Assembly (NCBI RefSeq): GCF_000304455.1
Contig: NC_018605.1
Coordinates: forward strand, 434,035 to 498,034
Direction: 5' to 3'
Length of the DNA stretch: 64,000 nucleotides
Source: Cardinium endosymbiont cEper1 of Encarsia pergandiella
Lineage (GTDB): Bacteria > Bacteroidota > Bacteroidia > Cytophagales > Amoebophilaceae
Numbering within the stretch: the stretch's first letter is position 1; each line of letters begins with the position of its first letter. Under the pieces are notes generated by a model, which was given only the letters and a program-made list of their open reading frames with translations, made no database searches and was not told where the DNA came from. The position numbers and the translations under genes were made by a program. This document shows positions 63,466 through 64,000 of the stretch, piece after piece.

Positions 63466-64000
63466 TTATCCATGTAACGGCTTTGAAGGTTCATTGATTT
63501 CTAGTTCGCCAGGCTTTTGATAATATATTTCTTTTGCATCTAGCATTGCTCTTATAATATGTAAAAGTTCTTTTTCTTTATCATAATCAACTGTTTCTAT
63601 TATATTTTTAAGGTCCTGTTTGCCATTTCTAATGGCATTCATAACGTAATGGCGGCCTTCTAGCATCGCTGTATGGTGTATAGCTTCGTTGCTCTTTTTT
63701 TTACAAATATCGCATTGGTTACAAGTCGTTTCGGCTTCATCAAAATAATCTAATAATGTAGCCAAGCGGCACCGTCGGTCGTTGGTAACATATTCTATAA
63801 CAGCTTCTATTTGTTGATAGGCTATTTTATTTTTTTGCTCAATTTTATGAATAGGCAATGGCAGTTCAGCAGCAAGATACCGTGGTGTTAAGAAAGTAAT
63901 TTGTGGACTCGCTTTTTGTGGAAGATATTCTAGAACCTTGAGTCGATGCAGGGCATCTAATTGGTCGGCTACTTTGTATTCTGTAATGTGAATAAACTGG
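63466..64000 (-). CDS. recQ: RecQ-type DNA helicase, C-terminal part, 5' end outside window
   Basis: The frame is open to the right edge; about 177 codons are seen. They carry the end of the helicase linker and the zinc-binding region RCRLATLLDYFDEAETTCNQCDICKKK, with Cys residues spaced as in RecQ, then a winged-helix-like tail ending EINEPSKPLHG. The helicase motor lies outside. RecQ unwinds DNA in recombination and repair. It is convergent with mnmA. Confidence 0.85.
   Translation of the reverse strand, partial: QFIHITEYKVADQLDALHRLKVLEYLPQKASPQITFLTPRYLAAELPLPIHKIEQKNKIAYQQIEAVIEYVTNDRRCRLATLLDYFDEAETTCNQCDICKKKSNEAIHHTAMLEGRHYVMNAIRNGKQDLKNIIETVDYDKEKELLHIIRAMLDAKEIYYQKPGELEINEPSKPLHG

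Overview
The window looks like a piece of a reduced, AT-rich genome of an intracellular Bacteroidota symbiont, most likely the Amoebophilaceae (Candidatus Cardinium or a close relative). This placement is inferred from gene content, not from a database match. The Bacteroidota signs are the SecD-SecF fusion, the acpP-fabF-rnc and rpmF-fabH-efp-accB-accC orders, a very short AtpC, near absence of Shine-Dalgarno sites and a TAnnTTTG promoter before rplS. The symbiont signs are ankyrin and TPR proteins with export signals, an Afp-like contractile injection system, decayed insertion sequences, and single genes cut off from their usual operons.

Layout. 1-8585: 3' part of ftsY, then rpmF, fabH, efp, accB, accC (fatty acid synthesis and translation), a fragment of a solute symporter gene, rplU-rpmA, rpsP, and acpP-fabF-rnc. 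8756-16116: sufB alone, an intact sodium:solute symporter, a ferredoxin-NADP reductase-like flavoprotein, an M50 membrane protease, a putative lipoprotein and a secreted ankyrin-repeat protein. 16397-32403: mutS, two tRNAs, a SemiSWEET transporter, a phosphodiesterase, tatD, an LptD-like outer-membrane protein, secDF, an MFS transporter, a carboxylesterase, nth, lepA and rplS. 32654-39957: tRNA-Thr, then a zone with three fragments of one IS5-type element (two of them bracket an exported TPR protein gene) together with the pdhA-TPR-recJ operon. 40196: an isolated atpC.

40814-46897 is the most notable part: eight collinear genes of a contractile injection system related to the antifeeding prophage (Afp) and the Amoebophilus/Cardinium phage-derived secretion system. 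They are a cap protein, an unknown, the sheath, two unknowns, the tube, a DUF5908-like small protein and an Afp7-like hub protein. The hub carries a long glycine-rich linker with a G9 tract and a basic tail. Two tandem secreted HtrA-like proteins follow directly; the first has lost the catalytic histidine. Spike, baseplate wedge and ATPase genes are not in the window.

50082-64000: an Lrp/AsnC regulator, a membrane-anchored Mth938-like protein, tRNA-Met, murI, a lipoprotein lipase, an M3 peptidase, an Rpn-type PD-(D/E)XK protein between two diverged repeats, comF, an M16-like protein without zinc ligands, the rplM-rpsI-rpsB-tsf ribosomal cluster, mnmA and the 3' part of recQ.

Taken together, housekeeping blocks (translation, type II fatty acid synthesis, Sec export, repair) are interleaved with host-interaction candidates: the injection system, ankyrin and TPR proteins, a lipoprotein lipase and secreted proteases.
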